NCBI GenBank assembly: GCA_963921185.1
Contig: OY992530.1
Coordinates: 168,685,396-168,749,395 of the forward strand
Reading direction: 5' to 3'
Source: Dasysyrphus tricinctus
Lineage: Eukaryota; Arthropoda; Insecta; Diptera; Syrphidae
Length of the DNA stretch: 64,000 nucleotides
Shown: piece by piece, positions 29,853-41,732 of the stretch
Layout of the letters: each line of letters begins with the position of its first letter
Position numbering within the stretch: the first letter of the stretch is position 1
Notes under the pieces: model-generated
The model's input: the letters and a program-made list of their open reading frames with translations, nothing else
The model's database searches: none
Told to the model about the DNA's origin: nothing
Made by a program: the position numbers and the translations under genes

Positions 29853-31540
29853 TTGGCGAATGGAGTCACGGCACCTAGCAGTCAGCGTGTGTAGCTTACT
29901 TGTGAGATAGATTTTTTTCCGATTTGACATTCAATGCATTTCCCATAAGAGAAAACCAAAAAATGCAGTTGAAAACTTTAATTTTACTAATTAATTTTAT
30001 ATGAATACTTATCTATATTATAGTTGAAATGCAATAACAAATAATGTTACTTTGTAAATCAAAAAGAATATGTATCCAAACTTATAAATAATTTCCTTTA
30101 TTTTGCAGATGAAAAATGTAAACAAACCTGTATTGTTGTTGTTGCTTTCCAAAATGGATTCATGTCGTCAGCCAAAATGATATCATGTGCGTAGTCAGGG
30201 AAGGAGGTTTAAGAGATTAGGGTCAATTATTAAGAAAGTTTATATAATTGTATTATTAGCTGTGTTTTTTTGCATATCCAAATAAAATTGTGTGAAAAAA
30301 ACGACAACAAAGCAAAACAATTTACATGTTAAATACAACAACAACTATGTCCATATAGAGTTAGCTAAGTCCAGATAATTAACTGGAGTTAACTTTTGTC
30401 CCGATAAAACGGTATTGCCAGACTACCATTTTCGTTGTGTTATCGATAATTTGTATAGAAATGTCAAATGTTTGTTGGTAAGATAGTTCAAAACAAAATG
30501 GCAGACCAAGGCAAATGTTGAAATTTGAAATGTCCCGATGTCGTTTTTTTCGCCAAACTCCATATAGACATACAAAAAAACGCAGCTATTATTAGAATTT
30601 TTGTGTAAGGATGAATGTAGGTATGTAATATTTGCATCTGTTTATGCATTGCGTTCGTGTATTTGTACTCTCCTTACAGAAAGAGGACTTAAATCTTTTG
30701 GCCCCGTTTGTGAAATAAGTTTTTAAAATGTATTTTATATTTAGAAACTACTGAAACCTTGGGGCCAGTGACACCCCTAATTGAATATAATATCGAGGAT
30801 TTTATTTTTTGACTATATTTTGTATTTGTTTATGAAGTTAAAATTTTCTTTTTTTTTTTTTGCGTTTAGGCTATTTACCCAGATTCTTTTTTTTTAAATA
30901 AATTTTATAAAAACTTTTAAAAAATGATAAAATTATCTGAATAGGTATTTCCTATCTTTGGCATTGCTCGATTTTACAACAACAAAAATGCTTCATATTT
31001 TCAATTCTGAGTTAAATTTTTCAATTCATAGTTTTAAAACATCCTTCGAAAATAAAAGCATTTTTTTAATAAAATTTAGCAAGAAAATTTATTCACAAAA
31101 AATATTAACTATTCGTAGAACCTCGTTTTAACAACAAATAAGTATATTTTATGAAGAAAAGAGAACAATTCATGTTTTAAATAATCCTGACTACGTCCCT
31201 GTGTAGCTTTTTTTCTCAATCGAGCAATGTTGTTGTTGCTTCTAGTTGTAGAGGTATTTTGTTTACATTTTTCATACAAAAATTATAGTGTTTTAACAAT
31301 CAGTGTTGATATATTTTACGTTTGATTTATAAACTCATATGTTTTTCCATTCTATTTCACTCATAATATGAATACCCATTCATATTAAAGTTATTAGGAA
31401 AATTAATGTTAATAAGACCATGTTTTGCATTTCTCTTATGGGAAATACATTGAACGTCAAATCGAAAAAAAAATCTATCTCACAAGTAAGCTACCTGGAC
31501 TGACTACTAGTAGGTGTGGAAAGCAACTTACCAGGTGTCA
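29853..31540. mobile_element. Long inverted-repeat element, copy 1
   Basis: 1,688 bp starting TTGGCGAATGGAGTCACGG. Near the ends GTAGCTTACTTGTGAGATAG (about 29891) and CTATCTCACAAGTAAGCTAC (about 31476) are inverted copies, continuing into CATTTCCCATAAGAGAAA and its mirror. A second, inner inverted pair is GAAAAATGTAAACAAA … TTGTTGTTGTTGC. A direct copy follows at 31541. It carries a MITE at 30259-30586. No transposase frame. Confidence 0.8.
30259..30586. mobile_element. MITE inserted in copy 1, TA flanks
   Basis: 328 bp with ends GCTGTGTTTTTTTG and CAAAAAAACGCAGC, flanked by TA. The direct copy at 31541-32918 lacks it, which gives an empty site. Tc1/mariner-type MITE, with CCGATGTCGTTTTTTT inside, also seen (inverted) near 22110. 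Confidence 0.8.
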
Positions 31541-32918
31541 TTGGCGAATGGAGTCACGGCACCTAGCAGTCAGCGTGTGTAGCCTACTTGTGAGATAGAT
31601 TTTTTTCCGATTTGACATTCAATGCATTTCCCATAAGAGAAAACCAAAAAATGCTGTTGAAAACTTTAATTTTACTAAATCATTTTATATGAATACTTAT
31701 CTATATTATAGTTGCGATGCAATAACAAATAATGCTACTTTGTAAATCAAAACGAATATGTATCCAAACTTATGAATAATTTCCTTTATTTTGCAGATGA
31801 AAAATGTAAACAAACCTGTATTGTTGTTGTTGCTTTCTAAAATGGATTCATGTCGTCAGCCAAAATGATATCATGTGCGTAGTCAGGGAAGGAGGTTTAG
31901 GAGATTAGGGTCAATTATTAAGAAAGTTTATATAAATTTATTATTATTAGAAAAAGCTCACTAGGTAAGCTTTTTGAAAATTTTTGTATAAGGATGAATG
32001 TAGGTGTGTAATATTTGCATCTATTTAAGCATTGCGTTCGTGTATTTGTACTCTCCTTACAGAAAGAGGACTTAAATCTTTTGGCCCCGTTTGTGAAATA
32101 AGTTTTTAAAATGTATTTTATATTTAGAAACTAGTGAAACCTTGGGGCTAGTGACACCCCTAATTGAATATAATATAGAGGATTTTATTTTTTGATTATA
32201 TTTTGTATTTGTATATGAAGTTAAAATTTTGTTTTTTTTTTTGCGTTTAGGCTATTTACCCAGATTCTTTTTTTTTTAATAAATTTGATAAAAAGTTTTA
32301 AAAATGATAAGATTAACTGAATAGGGATTTCTTATCTTTGGCATTGCTCGATCTTACAACAACAAAAATGCTACATATTTTCAATTCTAAGTTAAATTTT
32401 TTAATTCATAGTTTTAAAACACTCTTCGAAAATAAAAACATTTTTTAATAAAATTTAGCAAGAAAATTTATTCACAAAAAAAAATTAACTATTCCTAGAG
32501 CCTCGTTTTAACAACAAATAAGTATATTTTATGAAGAAAAGAGAACAATTCATGTTTTAAATAATCCTGACTACGCCCCTGTGTAGCTTTTTTCTCAATC
32601 GAGCAATGTTGTTGTTGCTTCTAGTTGTAGAGGTGTTTTTTTTACATTTTTCATACACAAATTAAAGTGTTTTAACAATCAGTTTTGATATATTTTACGT
32701 TTGATTTAAAAACTAATATGTTTTTTCATTCTATTTCACTCATAATATGAATACCCATTCATATAAAAGTTATTAGGAAAACTAATTTTAATAAGACCAT
32801 GTTTTGCATTTCTCTTATGGGAAATACATTGAACGTCAAATCGAAAAAAAATCTATCTCACAAGTAAGCTACCTGCACTGACTACTAGTAGGTGTGGAAA
32901 GCAACTTACCAGGTGTCA
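31541..32918. mobile_element. Long inverted-repeat element, copy 2
   Basis: 1,378 bp, a direct repeat of 29853-31540 without the MITE, with the same inverted ends. Copies differ by scattered substitutions and small indels. The arrangement is head to tail with no spacer, so it arose by tandem duplication or by insertion next to an existing copy. Confidence 0.8.
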
Positions 32919-32937
32919 ATAGAGATCAGTGATTATA

Positions 32938-33220
32938 TTTAGCCAGTTTATATTTCTTGAGCGCTCAGTAATTTTTCTCCTTTCTTTGACAGAGCCGGAG
33001 GATAAAATATAAACAGGATTCCTCAAATAGAAGTCAATACATCTCTCTTTTTCTTTTCTTCTTATGTAATTAACTGCGACAAAATATAATTGAGCAAGCG
33101 AATCCAAAAAATTTCAGTCTCAGTTTTTAAGGGGAAATGTGAGGAATTTTTGTGAGGAATCGTGTTTATATTTCAGAGTCCTCTGAGCCCTCTGAGATCT
33201 CAGAAATATAAACTGGCCAA
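32938..33220. mobile_element. MITE with GGCCAGTTTATATTTCT ends
   Basis: The left end TAGCCAGTTTATATTTCTTG mirrors the right end AGAAATATAAACTGGCCAA. The inner parts are CTGAG/CTCAG rich. About 283 bp. No coding capacity. Confidence 0.7.
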
Positions 33221-33256
33221 TTATGTTATTCGCATTTTCTAATTGTAGTTGTCTAA

Positions 33257-34619
33257 TACTGCGTTTTCATTAGAGCCGAAATGAGGTAATTTCGCAAATT
33301 ACAGAAAAAGTGTTTTCATCTAATTACCTCATTTCGGTTGACAGCCCTGTTTTTGTTTGACGTTTCATCATCGATTGTCACTAGTTATAAATATAAAATT
33401 ATCAAATGAATTCAAATGAAAAATACGCCGTAATATCTGTTGAATTTTACTGCCCACGAAAATGGACTGCCCCTCTGTCAGTAATAGATAACTATCCACG
33501 CCGAAGATCAAGCTCCCGTCCAGTTGAAGACGGTCGATGTTATCCCTGACACCGTCAGGATGGGATTTCCATCCGAGGCGTACGTCCGTCGTTTGTGGAA
33601 GTATTAGACGCATCAAATGTAGGAGAGTGAGAATTGCATTTACCATAAATTAACATGAAAAACGACGCCTGAAAATCATGTATGATGTGCTTTTACACAT
33701 ATCTTCTATACTTTAGTTTATGTATTTCTTGTTTCCTTACCAATGCAAATAAATGAACAAAATATAAAAATGCGTTTATTTTTATTGATTCTTTTTTATC
33801 AGTGGCCTTCCAACTACAAGAACATCGATTCCACATTACATTTTTTGTGCTTATTGGTTATTGCCTTGAAAGACTCAAGTATGAAGTTCCATAAGATTTC
33901 ATCTGCTCATGATGACATACTGTAGGTACTTTGAAGACGTAGGTTCAGGGAAAAAGAGATACGCGAGAAAGAGGAATTGTACGGCCGTCCGAACAGCAAC
34001 AAATACTTTGTACAGGATAGTTTTCAAGAGAAAATGATAAATATATAAATAATATAAAGGTATGCGTTGATATAAGAAAGAAGTTCCCAAGGCAATAAGT
34101 TTTTACACTACGGATAACTAATCTTTCCGTGGGAGATTATATATTGCCACTCATGATTTTATGCTTTCACAGCACGTCTCACTTTGGACAGGGAATATAT
34201 ACCTTCTTGGAATTTAGGAAGTTCAGGATCAGTCCATGACTAAAACAATAATAACAGGAATAGGAAGAAGCATTTTATCAATACAATTTTAATGTACATA
34301 AATACCTACTATTTACCAGAATGCTTGTTTTGTTTTCCATTTCCATGAATAGAAATGAATTTTTTTTTTCTAAGTTGTGTGGTTGACGTCTACTTCAAAT
34401 TTGACACTTTGAATCAGAAGTTGGTCGATCTATGATTCAATTGAATTCAATTAGGTGTGTTCGGTTTTCTTTTATCTAATTTCCAACCTAATTTCGTGCA
34501 AATTTGGTTGAAATTATCTCATTTTGAAATGTGATTTTGTATGGGAAATGAGGTAATTTCGGATGTAATTTGGAAATTTTCAACGAAATTACCTCATTTG
34601 GTCTAATGAAAACGTAGTA
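33257..34619. mobile_element. TIR element, about 1.36 kb, with an unidentified frame
   Basis: Ends TACTGCGTTTTCATTAGA and TCTAATGAAAACGTAGTA are inverted copies, continuing into ATGAGGTAATTTCG and CGAAATTACCTCAT. The interior has a minus-strand frame (33646-33368, 92 codons, …LILPQTTDVRLGWKSHPDGV…) that I do not recognise and that may be a relic exon or chance. It could also be two half elements around unrelated DNA. Confidence 0.55.
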
Positions 34620-34764
34620 TAAGGCCCATTTGCTGATACGGAACATAAATAATTATGTTCCACATAAACCCTTAAGTGACATTTTTTGGTTTGCACCAAA
34701 CGTAAATTCAAACGTAAAAATCCTTGGTGCCGTGAAATAAGGCCTTTGCAAAAGTGTTATAATA

Positions 34765-34971
34765 CTATGTTCCCACCAAAACGAAATCCGAGATTTCGGT
34801 TGAAAACTTTTCATATTTTGAACCGCTGGGAAAAAATTTCATAGAAATTTAAACGAAATCTCAATAAAAACTCTGGATTTCAACGAAATCTCCATGAAAT
34901 TTTGCTCCACCCATTTGAAATCTCGAAATTTTTTAGCTGAAATCTCGGATTTCGTTTTGGTGGGAACATAG
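34765..34971. mobile_element. Small MITE with CTATGTTCCCACCAAAACG ends
   Basis: 207 bp, almost fully palindromic. CTATGTTCCCACCAAAACGA at left is mirrored by TCGTTTTGGTGGGAACATAG at right, with ATCTCGGATTTCG repeats inside. Confidence 0.8.
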
Positions 34972-37900
34972 CTTAACACCCAATTCAAATAGTTGGTCTT
35001 ATTTCATTTTGGCAAAGAGAAATAACGCCAATTTATTTTGAGAAATAACACCAAGTTGGCGTTATTTCTCATTTACAAAGTGAAATAAGGCCAACTTTAA
35101 AAATTCTCAACTATATTCGCTTTATCGAAAGAAAATATATAAACAAAAATTATTTAACAAAAAATCCTTATGCTGTTTTCTACAATTTGCCGGCAAATTG
35201 GACACAATATGGGATTATTATCTTTCATGTATTTTTCTGACGACTGGCACGAACCAAGTGACGGCTTATGAAATTACTGGTGCTGAGCCTAACTAAGTGT
35301 GTACAGCTGAATTGTAAACTTAAGAATATGGCAAATGAAGAATAAAGTGTGATCATTGTATATAATATAAGATTGGATATACAATGGTGTGATAATAAAA
35401 TAATGGGAGAGCTGTATACTTTTTTATAAGAGTTGGAGGAGGCAAGAAATCAAGCAGTTTTGTTTGTTTTTCAAAGGTATTGGTTTTTTCAATGAATAAT
35501 AGGTTGAGAGTTGGGTGCGTATGCGTATTTGGCTCTGATGTGAGCCGAAATGAAAGTATGATTGTTTTTCTTTCTATCGTTGGGAAAAAAAAATATGTAT
35601 TAGGAAACAAACAACAAAATATATGCTTGCAAGTTATATTGTAAGATTGTATTTGTATATTGTAATTTGTAACCATGGTTACTTTAAATCTTTTTTTTAT
35701 TTGTTTATTTTACTTTTGTGTTTTCTTTCATGTTTTGTTTTTATCAGATTTCACTATTTCAGTCGTAAAAATGCTTTGGTGGGGGAAGGTTGCTGCTGTT
35801 AGGTATAATTTTCGTTGTCATTTAGTGTGTATATTTTTGGGTTGTTTTGTTTACTTTCGTTTTTTTGTTATTTTTGTTGGTTGTTGTTGGAATATGGTAA
35901 GCACGTTGTTGGTTGTCATTTACGGCTGCTGTTGCTCATGCTCGGCTGCTGCTGCTGCCGCTCAGCATACGATCGGAATATTTTTGTGGGTGGGTGGGTG
36001 GTTAAAATAACGAAGTTTTGTTTGGGGTGGTTGGTTGCTTTAGGTCTGTTTTTGTTTGGATGTTCTCAGCATTGCTTTTGCAGCACTTTTCCAGTTTAAC
36101 ACAGTTGGAATGAAAAAGGAGTGCAAGAGCCCTGAACAATCAGTGAAATTTGAAATATCTATCGATAATTAAACAATACCTATGAGGGGAGATTACGATA
36201 ACTCGGGCGACAAAGCTTATTATCAGATTTGTATAGAACAGTTATTTACAAGCATTTTTTACTATGAAAGAGGGGGGTCTATCTCACCCCATTTGGACGG
36301 GAGGTGCAATTTTCTAAAAAAGAACACTTAAGATGAAAAAAAAATATTTAGAAATAATGGTAGTACTTACAATTTAGGAATTACACATTTTTTTAAAGCT
36401 AAAAGTCTGTTCTATCATCTTGATTTTAAATCAAGTGATTTCCATGAAAACTAATTTGAAACTAAAAATTTCAGAACAAAAAATTACAAAAAAACAAGCT
36501 TATACTGTTTTTATTCGAAATTTTGTGACAACATACATAATTTTTTTTACTATTTTTTTGCTTTTATTAGTTTTTAATCGAATACTGAAAACTAAATGGT
36601 TAAAGCTATTTTTAGGGACTCTCTGGACTCTTGGTTCTATTGACTAATGAAACATTTATTCAAAGTTCCACTCACATCCCATTATTTTAAAAGGGTTTTC
36701 GGTAATATTTCGGATTTGGAGGGACTTTGGATATTCCATAGGGGGTGCAATTCTGCGTCGATACCAATTTTAATATTTCATGAATTAATTATTTCAAGGC
36801 TCCCCATGCGATTTGAGTTCTTTTTTCTGGTCTACAAACAGTTTTTTTTTAAAGAAAAAGCTAGGTATAAACATATTATTCAACAATGTTCTTGTCTCTT
36901 ATATCTCGAAAGCAAACCAATCTTTGGTATTCACTTGATTGCATATTGAACACCAGAAAAATAAAAATTAATAAAAAAAATAAGCAAATGATGCGATTTG
37001 CTTCAAGTTTTGAACTTAAGGTTTTCTTGTAACTCTCCAGAGGGGAAATTGGTATTTTTTTGGCTCTAAAAATTAAGGTAATTGCCATACAACCTTTGAA
37101 GAAAAGCTTTTTGAATAAAAAAAAATAATTTTTGGATTTTTAAAAAAATATTAAATTTATTTTTCGAAAATCCAATATTTCAAAAACGGGTTGATGAATT
37201 TCTTGTCATTTTGATAACGACTACGCATTGTTTAGGAACAACACAATTTGTTCCTTTAACTGGTTTGTAAGACTTTGAACATTTTGTGTGGAAAAACGTT
37301 TCCATGAATCTATTTGAATATTAACAGGAATATTGATGATTTAAAAGTCTTAAATTATGCATACCAACGCAAGCCATGCAATCAATATTTGCAAGGAAAC
37401 AAAAGATTTACGAAAAGACCATAAAAAGTCGTTGTTTAGTACTTTTTTAAAACTAACGGTGAAGGATAAAAAAAAATAATAAAATGGTAATAGTACTAGA
37501 ATATTTGTCTCACAAAAGTATTGAATTTCAAAACCAGAAAATCAAATTTGTATTTAAATTTTTATAATAAATAGCTCCAATGATTTCAAATTTTTTGTTG
37601 GTACCTATAAAATTAATATTTTCGTATTTATGTACATAGATGACATTCGTTTTTCTTAAATCAATTTCATGCTTTCGAACATTGTTCTTCTATGTATTTC
37701 ATCTAGTTTTATGCAAACAATTTCAAAAATTCTAAGCCTCTTGAATTGTTGATAGCTAGGAAGATATGTAGGTAGGTGCATTAGGGTGGTCGTAAGGAAA
37801 AGATCAGGTTGTATGGCCTAAACCGATTCTAAATGAAAAAAAATATTCCCTAATTTTTTCATTAATTTAATGGCATAATTTTTGTGCATACAGCATACTA

Positions 37901-39114
37901 GGTGATTCGCGTAAAATCTGCCAAGGGCATGTACTTTAGTTAAAAGTAAACAAGAAAAAAAGTATATTTCCCCCGCTTGGACAGGCGGGCAATTTTATAA
38001 AAAAAATACTTAAAATGGAAAAACATACATAAAAACAACTTTTTTTTCACAATTTTAAGTTTGAAAACAATTTTTGTCGAAGCTGTTTACGAAAGAACTT
38101 TATTTGAAAATAAACCATGAGAATGGACTTCTGGTTTTCCAAAAGCTACAAAACAATACTGTAAGTGGTTGTTTGTTAATAGGTATACTTTTTCCATTCT
38201 AAGTACCTAGGTACCTTTTATAAAACTGCCCCTTCTGTTTAAGCGGGGGGAAATAAAACCCCCTCCCGTAGGATTTTTTTTTTTGTCTACTTTTATCCAA
38301 TAGTGAGTGTCATAAGTGATTAAACACAAATTATTTCTGGAGTTACATGAAATATAAACAAACAAATACATAAATACAAATTGCATCCCAATAGTTAAAA
38401 AAAAAGTTTTATTCAATAGCAATAGACCAAAACAAAACTATTCAAAATAAAACTACCTAATGCATTTTTTCCTAACAAAACTTAATATACTCTTTATTTT
38501 ACGCGATGATGGTTTAAATTCCATGAATCGTTATCGTAGGACTGTTATCATAATGTTATAATAAAATTTGGAAAAAACTGATAAAACACCTAACCTACCT
38601 AAGGTAAATACAAAAAATTAAAATATCGCAACATGTCCTTAAATAATTCCTTCATAGATGTGGTGAAAAGTTGCAACATTGCTACAAATACAAAGATTAA
38701 AATTTAAAGTCAAATACCTAAGATTTGAAAAACAAAATTAAAATAATAAACGAAAATATAATCTACATGCCTACCTACATTATGTTTGTACGTATAAATC
38801 TATAAACAAACATATAACTTATACCTCAGGCTCACATACAAACACAATCGAGTCATAGAAAGCAATTATTTGTTTTATTTTTATTTCCTTTCATTTATTC
38901 AACTGATTCATTTGTCTCCCTTGCTCCCCTTATTGTTGCGAGAATCAATGTAATATACCCTCTCTTACGACTTTTTCTCATTTTGCTTTTACATTTTTCT
39001 TCTATTTCAACTCTCAAATATCAAATACATTTCCATATTAGCGCCGCCTGGTGAAGGCTTATGAAAATAAAAAAAATTGGCTGATGATAGTACTATAGAT
39101 TTCATATACAAAGC
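34972..39114. other. AT-rich, repeat-derived, no gene
   Basis: Contains a short palindromic block of AAATAACGCCAA motifs (34995-35090), the left half of a far inverted repeat (35121-35240), a G/T-rich stretch with CTG repeats (35650-36060), and three copies of the dispersed CCCCCGCTT repeat (about 36265, 37940, and inverted at 38195). Frames in 35675-36099 are Cys/Phe/Val-rich and low-complexity. TAGGGTGGTCGTAAGG at about 37790 is a lone hAT-like end. Confidence 0.45.
35121..35240. repeat. Inverted repeat partner of 40054-40170
   Basis: Contains ACAATTTGCCGGCAAATTG, itself a palindrome, and matches the reverse complement of 40054-40170 over about 115 bp. The two copies lie 4.8 kb apart. They may be ends of one large element or two separate insertions. 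Confidence 0.75.
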
Positions 39115-39990
39115 TATTATCTTAAAGAATTTAGAAAATAATAATTAAATAATTTCAGATAATTATAGTCAAAAATTCGCGTGAATTTTTTACTATAATT
39201 ATCTAAAATTATTTAATTATTATTTTCTCGCGAATTTTTACTATTATCTTAAAGAATTTTAGAAAATAATAATTAAATAATTTTAGATAATTTTAAAAAT
39301 TCGAGCGAATTTTTTACTATAATTATCTAAAATTATCTAATTATTTTTTACTATTATCTTATGCTACATTTCCGCCTAACGCTAATCTGAGATTTAATAA
39401 GATTAACCGCAAATCTCTTTTAAATCTCGAAGATTTACCATACAAATTTATTTCGTAAATCTTGAAGATTAGAAGTTAATCTTGTTAAATCTTCCTAGGA
39501 AAAATACTTTTATAAATCGAACTAACCTTTTCTTAAATGGTGCTGAACGATTCATTCGAGACTCGCATTCAGTTTTTCATTGTTTCACACGAATCAAACA
39601 TTCTGTCTCATTCGCACTTCATAAGAAAAATTGTAATGCCATTTGCATTTTTGAAGGTGCTGTCAAATTTAATCTTTTTTAAATCTTTTTGTGCGATGGA
39701 AACACCAAAAAGATTTATTAAATCTAATCTGAGATAAACCTTTGGTGGAAACATAGCATTAAAGAATTTCAGAAAATAATAATTAAATAATTTCAGATAA
39801 TTATAGTTAAAAATTCGCGCGAATCTAAAACTATTTAATTATTATTTTCTATTCGCGCGAATTTTTTACTATAATTATCTAAAATTATTTAATTATTATT
39901 TTCTATTCGCGCGAATTTTTACTATTATCTTAAAGAATTTTAGAAAATAATAATTAAATAATTTTAGATAATTATAGTAAAAAATTCGCG
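39115..39990. repeat. AT-rich palindromic array with TTCGCGCGAA cores
   Basis: Repeated blocks TTTTAGAAAATAATAATTAA, TTTTAGATAATTATAGTAAA and AATTCGCGCGAATT occur in both orientations in 39115-39361 and 39759-39990. The array is interrupted by the MITE at 39362-39758. Such sequence could form cruciforms. It is not coding. Confidence 0.85.
39362..39758. mobile_element. Harbinger-like MITE inside the AT array
   Basis: 397 bp with ends TGCTACATTTCCGCC… and …GGTGGAAACATAGCA, inner ATCTGAGATTTAATAA and its mirror, and a 3-bp TTA target duplication (39359-39361, 39759-39761). Removing it with one TTA restores ATTATCTTAAAGAATTT, a motif seen uninterrupted elsewhere in the array, which confirms the boundaries. 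The frame at 39482-39682 lies inside it and is not a gene. Confidence 0.85.
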
Positions 39991-40053
39991 CGTACTGTTC
40001 TGTTGCAGCCATGCAATCATTTCAAACTTTGTTTGAGTTGTTTTACGCAGCTT

Positions 40054-40170
40054 TCAGAAAAATACATGAAAGATAATAATCCCATATTGTGTCCAATTTG
40101 CCGGCAAATTGTAGAAAACAGCATAAGGATTTTTTGTTAAATAATTTTTGTCATTATATATTCTTTCATG
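40054..40170. repeat. Inverted repeat partner of 35121-35240
   Basis: Reverse complement of 35121-35240, including the CAATTTGCCGGCAAATTG palindrome. Confidence 0.75.
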
Positions 40171-40951
40171 ACCATATTATTTAAATATAAATTGTTATAA
40201 TTATTCATTAAAACGCAATTTCAATTTAGAATTTTGTATTAAGAATGAAGTGATTCTGGTAAAATGTAAGTATAAAACCTTTATACGCTAATAAAAACAT
40301 TATCCCCCATATTAATAAACGGCGGATAACAACGTGCTAGTGTTTATACATCTGTTAACTAGTAATTCTTATTAACAAATGCGTGATAGCATTGTATATA
40401 AATCTAATAGTATTATCATCAGACGAAATTTTTTCTCGACTCCTTCACAAACCAGATGGCGTATGATCGCTTCTCAGAGAAAGGGAAATTAAAAATTCCC
40501 TTACTGAGGCAAAAAAACAACTGAGCAAACAGCACAAGAGCCCATAACAAATGGCAGATAAAAAAAAGTAAAACTGGTTTCAAACAACAACAAACGACAG
40601 ACAAAAACAAGAAAAACTGGTTACTTTTTCGATTTTCTTGTGTTTAGGAATAAGGGAGAGGAATAGGATAGGAACATTGTAGCATGCATAGATAAACAAA
40701 TAATTCATATTCATCAACCATAGATAAACAAATAAAGATGGGAAACTTTCGTACTTTTCACCCCCCAAAACCCATTTGTTTACATTGTTGTTTTTGTAAT
40801 TTCACTCGTGTCGATGAATAGATGTGAATTGCAACAACAATTTAACGCGGTGAGTTTGTTTTGCTTTGACAGTTCGATTTTTTTTCCAAACTCGGTGATA
40901 TTTTTCTTCAGTGCGTCTAAATAAATAAATATAATAAATATGTTATAATAA
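40171..40951. repeat. AT-rich stretch with a dispersed repeat (40525-40690)
   Basis: 40525-40690 is the inverted copy of about 57650-57805 (AAGAGCCCATAACAAATGGC, AGGAATAAGGGAGAGGAATA, GGAACATTGTAGCATG). ATATAAATCTAATAGTA near 40397 recurs at about 43426. Frames here are repeat-derived. Confidence 0.65.
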
Positions 40952-41084
40952 GGGTATTCATACAACAGCGTAAAGTCGTCGTAAACGTTGTAAACTTTTA
41001 AACTTCGTAATTCTGTCACAATTTGTATGGAAAATTTGACAGATTTACGTTTACGACGAGTTTACGCTGTTGAATGAATACCCC
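40952..41084. mobile_element. Harbinger-like MITE, 133 bp
   Basis: Ends GGGTATTCATACAACAGCG and CGCTGTTGAATGAATACCCC, inner GTCGTAAACGT mirrored, flanked by TAA on both sides. It sits 16 bp before the Prp8 fragment. Confidence 0.8.
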
Positions 41085-41100
41085 TAATAATAAATAAAAT

Positions 41101-41722
41101 GTCTAATTATCCTTCGTCTACTGGTGTCCTGATTGCCAATGATTTATTCGGCGTATAATTTGAATTCAGCCTATGGAAACTGGTTCCCTGGATGCAAGAC
41201 GCTCATCCAACAGGCAATGGCTAAGATAAGGCAAATCCAGCATTGTTTGTGTTGAAGGAGCGCATCAGGAAAGGAAGGACTGGACAGAAAAGTTTGGGGT
41301 AGCTGGCCAAGTGGAAAACTGCCGAAGAAGAAGCAGCGTTTATTCGATCATTGCCGGTAGAGGTAGAGGAACAACCCAAACAGATTATTGTAACTAGGAA
41401 GGGAATGTAGGATCCATTGGAAGTTTATTTGTGGGATTTCCCCAACATTGAAATCAAATGTTCCGAAATACAGTTGCCTTTCCAGGCGTGTAAAGAAGTT
41501 TAGTGATCTTATTTTGAAGGCAACCGAACCTCCAATGATGTTATTCAATCTTTACGATGATTAACTGAAAACCATTTCGTCCTACACAGCTTTCAGTCGA
41601 TTTATTTTGATCATCAGAGCCTCGCACGTAAAACACCGAACGAACAAAGATCATTCTGAAGCCAGATAAAACAACAACCACAGAAGTTCATCACATTTGG
41701 CCAACGTTGCAAGAAATTTACA
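41101..41722 (+). pseudogene. Prp8: Processed pseudogene fragment of splicing factor Prp8
   Basis: In changing frames the sequence encodes close matches to the C-terminal part of Prp8, the central U5 snRNP protein of the spliceosome: LFVLKERIRKG, LAKWKTAEE, IRSLPVE, EEQPKQIIVTRKGM, DPLEVYLWDFPNIEIK, SEIQLPFQAC, SDLILKATEPPM, LFNLYDD, TISSYTAFSR. Several in-frame stops and frameshifts are present, and about 60 residues are missing between IRKG and the GQK…LAKW segment. No introns are visible, so it is probably a retrocopy. The real gene is elsewhere. Confidence 0.88.
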
Positions 41723-41732
41723 TGAAATTCCT

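Noticed and set aside
35675..36099. Two overlapping frames rich in Cys, Phe and Val
   Set aside because: Low-complexity G/T-rich DNA with CTG repeats. No domain is recognisable, and the frames are products of base composition.
37785..37810. TAGGGTGGTCGTAAGG as a hAT element end
   Set aside because: No inverted partner or 8-bp duplication was found nearby, so at best it is a relic end.
39482..39737. Overlapping 66-codon frames
   Set aside because: Entirely inside the Harbinger-like MITE at 39362-39758.
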